Part shown: positions 6,290-6,453 of the stretch, piece after piece
Layout: each line of letters opens with the position of its first letter
Position numbering within the stretch: position 1 is the first letter of the stretch
Assembly (NCBI GenBank): GCA_022361135.1
Contig: JAKSBM010000540.1
Span: 1-6,453, forward strand
From: Desulfobacterales bacterium
Lineage (GTDB): Bacteria; Desulfobacterota; Desulfobacteria; Desulfobacterales; Desulfobacteraceae
DNA length: 6,453 nt
Reading direction: 5' to 3'
Notes under the pieces: model-generated
Seen by the model: the letters and a program-made list of their open reading frames with translations, nothing else
What the model was told of the DNA's origin: nothing
Databases searched by the model: none
Translations under genes and position numbers: made by a program

Positions 6290-6453
6290 TTACGAAAGCT
6301 TCTCGGTCAGCTTGGGAATCACTTCAAACAGATCCCCCACAATCCCGTAATCGCACTTGGCAAAGATGGGAGCATCCTTGTCCTCGTTCACGGCCACGAT
6401 GACCTTGGAGGTCTTCATGCCGGCAAAATGCTGCACCGCGCCGGAGACACCGC
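6290..6453 (-). CDS. etfA: Electron transfer flavoprotein alpha subunit, copy 2 (C-terminal fragment, cut by window edge)
   Basis: Only the last 53 codons are inside the window; the gene continues past the right edge, where its start lies. The translated end, [19 protein letters not shown]... then [20 protein letters not shown]..., is the canonical C-terminal FAD-binding segment of EtfA: the G-[IV]-SGA-[IV]-QH loop, APIF and DYGIVGD are all intact. A hand comparison over the last 52 residues gives 29 identities to the EtfA at the left edge, so the two are paralogs rather than a recent duplication. It lies upstream of the FeS oxidoreductase on the same strand, separated by a terminator and a 324-base spacer, and its product is the likely electron donor to that enzyme. 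The stop is TAA. Confidence 0.93.
   Translation of the reverse strand, partial: GVSGAVQHFAGMKTSKVIVAVNEDKDAPIFAKCDYGIVGDLFEVIPKLTEKLS

Noticed and set aside
5987..6350. Short open frames on both strands in the spacer beside etfA copy 2
   Set aside because: They overlap the terminator or the etfA end, have no plausible ribosome binding site and give Cys/Arg/Pro-rich low-quality translations typical of noncoding DNA.

Overview
This is a GC-rich, tightly packed bacterial window, about 60% G+C by eye. The gene content suggests an anaerobic member of the Desulfobacterota (sulfate-reducing or syntrophic, Desulfobacteraceae-like) that oxidises fatty acids or other acyl-CoA-forming substrates. The strongest pointers are a membrane-bound FeS/CCG-domain oxidoreductase of the ETF:menaquinone oxidoreductase type next to an etfA gene, a second and different etfA, and a sigma-54-dependent regulator. 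The taxonomic call is inference; no marker gene is present.

Layout. (1) Bases 1-626, plus strand: the C-terminal FAD-binding part of an electron transfer flavoprotein alpha subunit (etfA copy 1), cut by the left edge. (2) Bases 623-2080, plus strand: a PAS / sigma-54 AAA+ / Fis-type HTH transcription activator whose ATG overlaps the etfA stop codon (ATGA). (3) Bases 2100-2125: a strong hairpin in the convergent gap, probably a shared terminator. (4) Bases 2134-3708, minus strand: a BCCT-family betaine/choline/carnitine-type transporter. (5) Bases 3709-3967: a gap with several inverted repeats and a GC hairpin after the next gene. (6) Bases 3968-5965, minus strand: the membrane FeS oxidoreductase, with NarI-like helices, two 4Cys [4Fe-4S] motifs and two CCG domains. 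(7) Bases 5966-6289: a gene-free stretch of 324 bases with a ribosome binding site, two adjacent perfect palindromes, a spaced inverted repeat and a clear intrinsic terminator. (8) Bases 6290-6453, minus strand: the last 53 codons of a second etfA (copy 2), cut by the right edge.

How the parts fit together. Acyl-CoA dehydrogenases pass electrons to ETF (EtfAB), and the membrane FeS oxidoreductase takes electrons from ETF into the menaquinone pool. etfA copy 2 lies directly upstream of the oxidoreductase on the same strand, so that ETF is its likely partner. etfA copy 1 has a diverged C-terminus and is translationally coupled to the sigma-54 activator, which suggests a separately regulated ETF for a particular substrate or electron route. 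The transporter may import a quaternary amine as osmolyte or carbon source. Its link to the ETF genes rests only on being adjacent.

I found no mobile element, CRISPR array, tRNA or rRNA. The window looks like a respiratory/energy-metabolism locus built from known families. The points worth a second look are the paired ETF paralogs, the regulator coupling and the palindromes upstream of the oxidoreductase.
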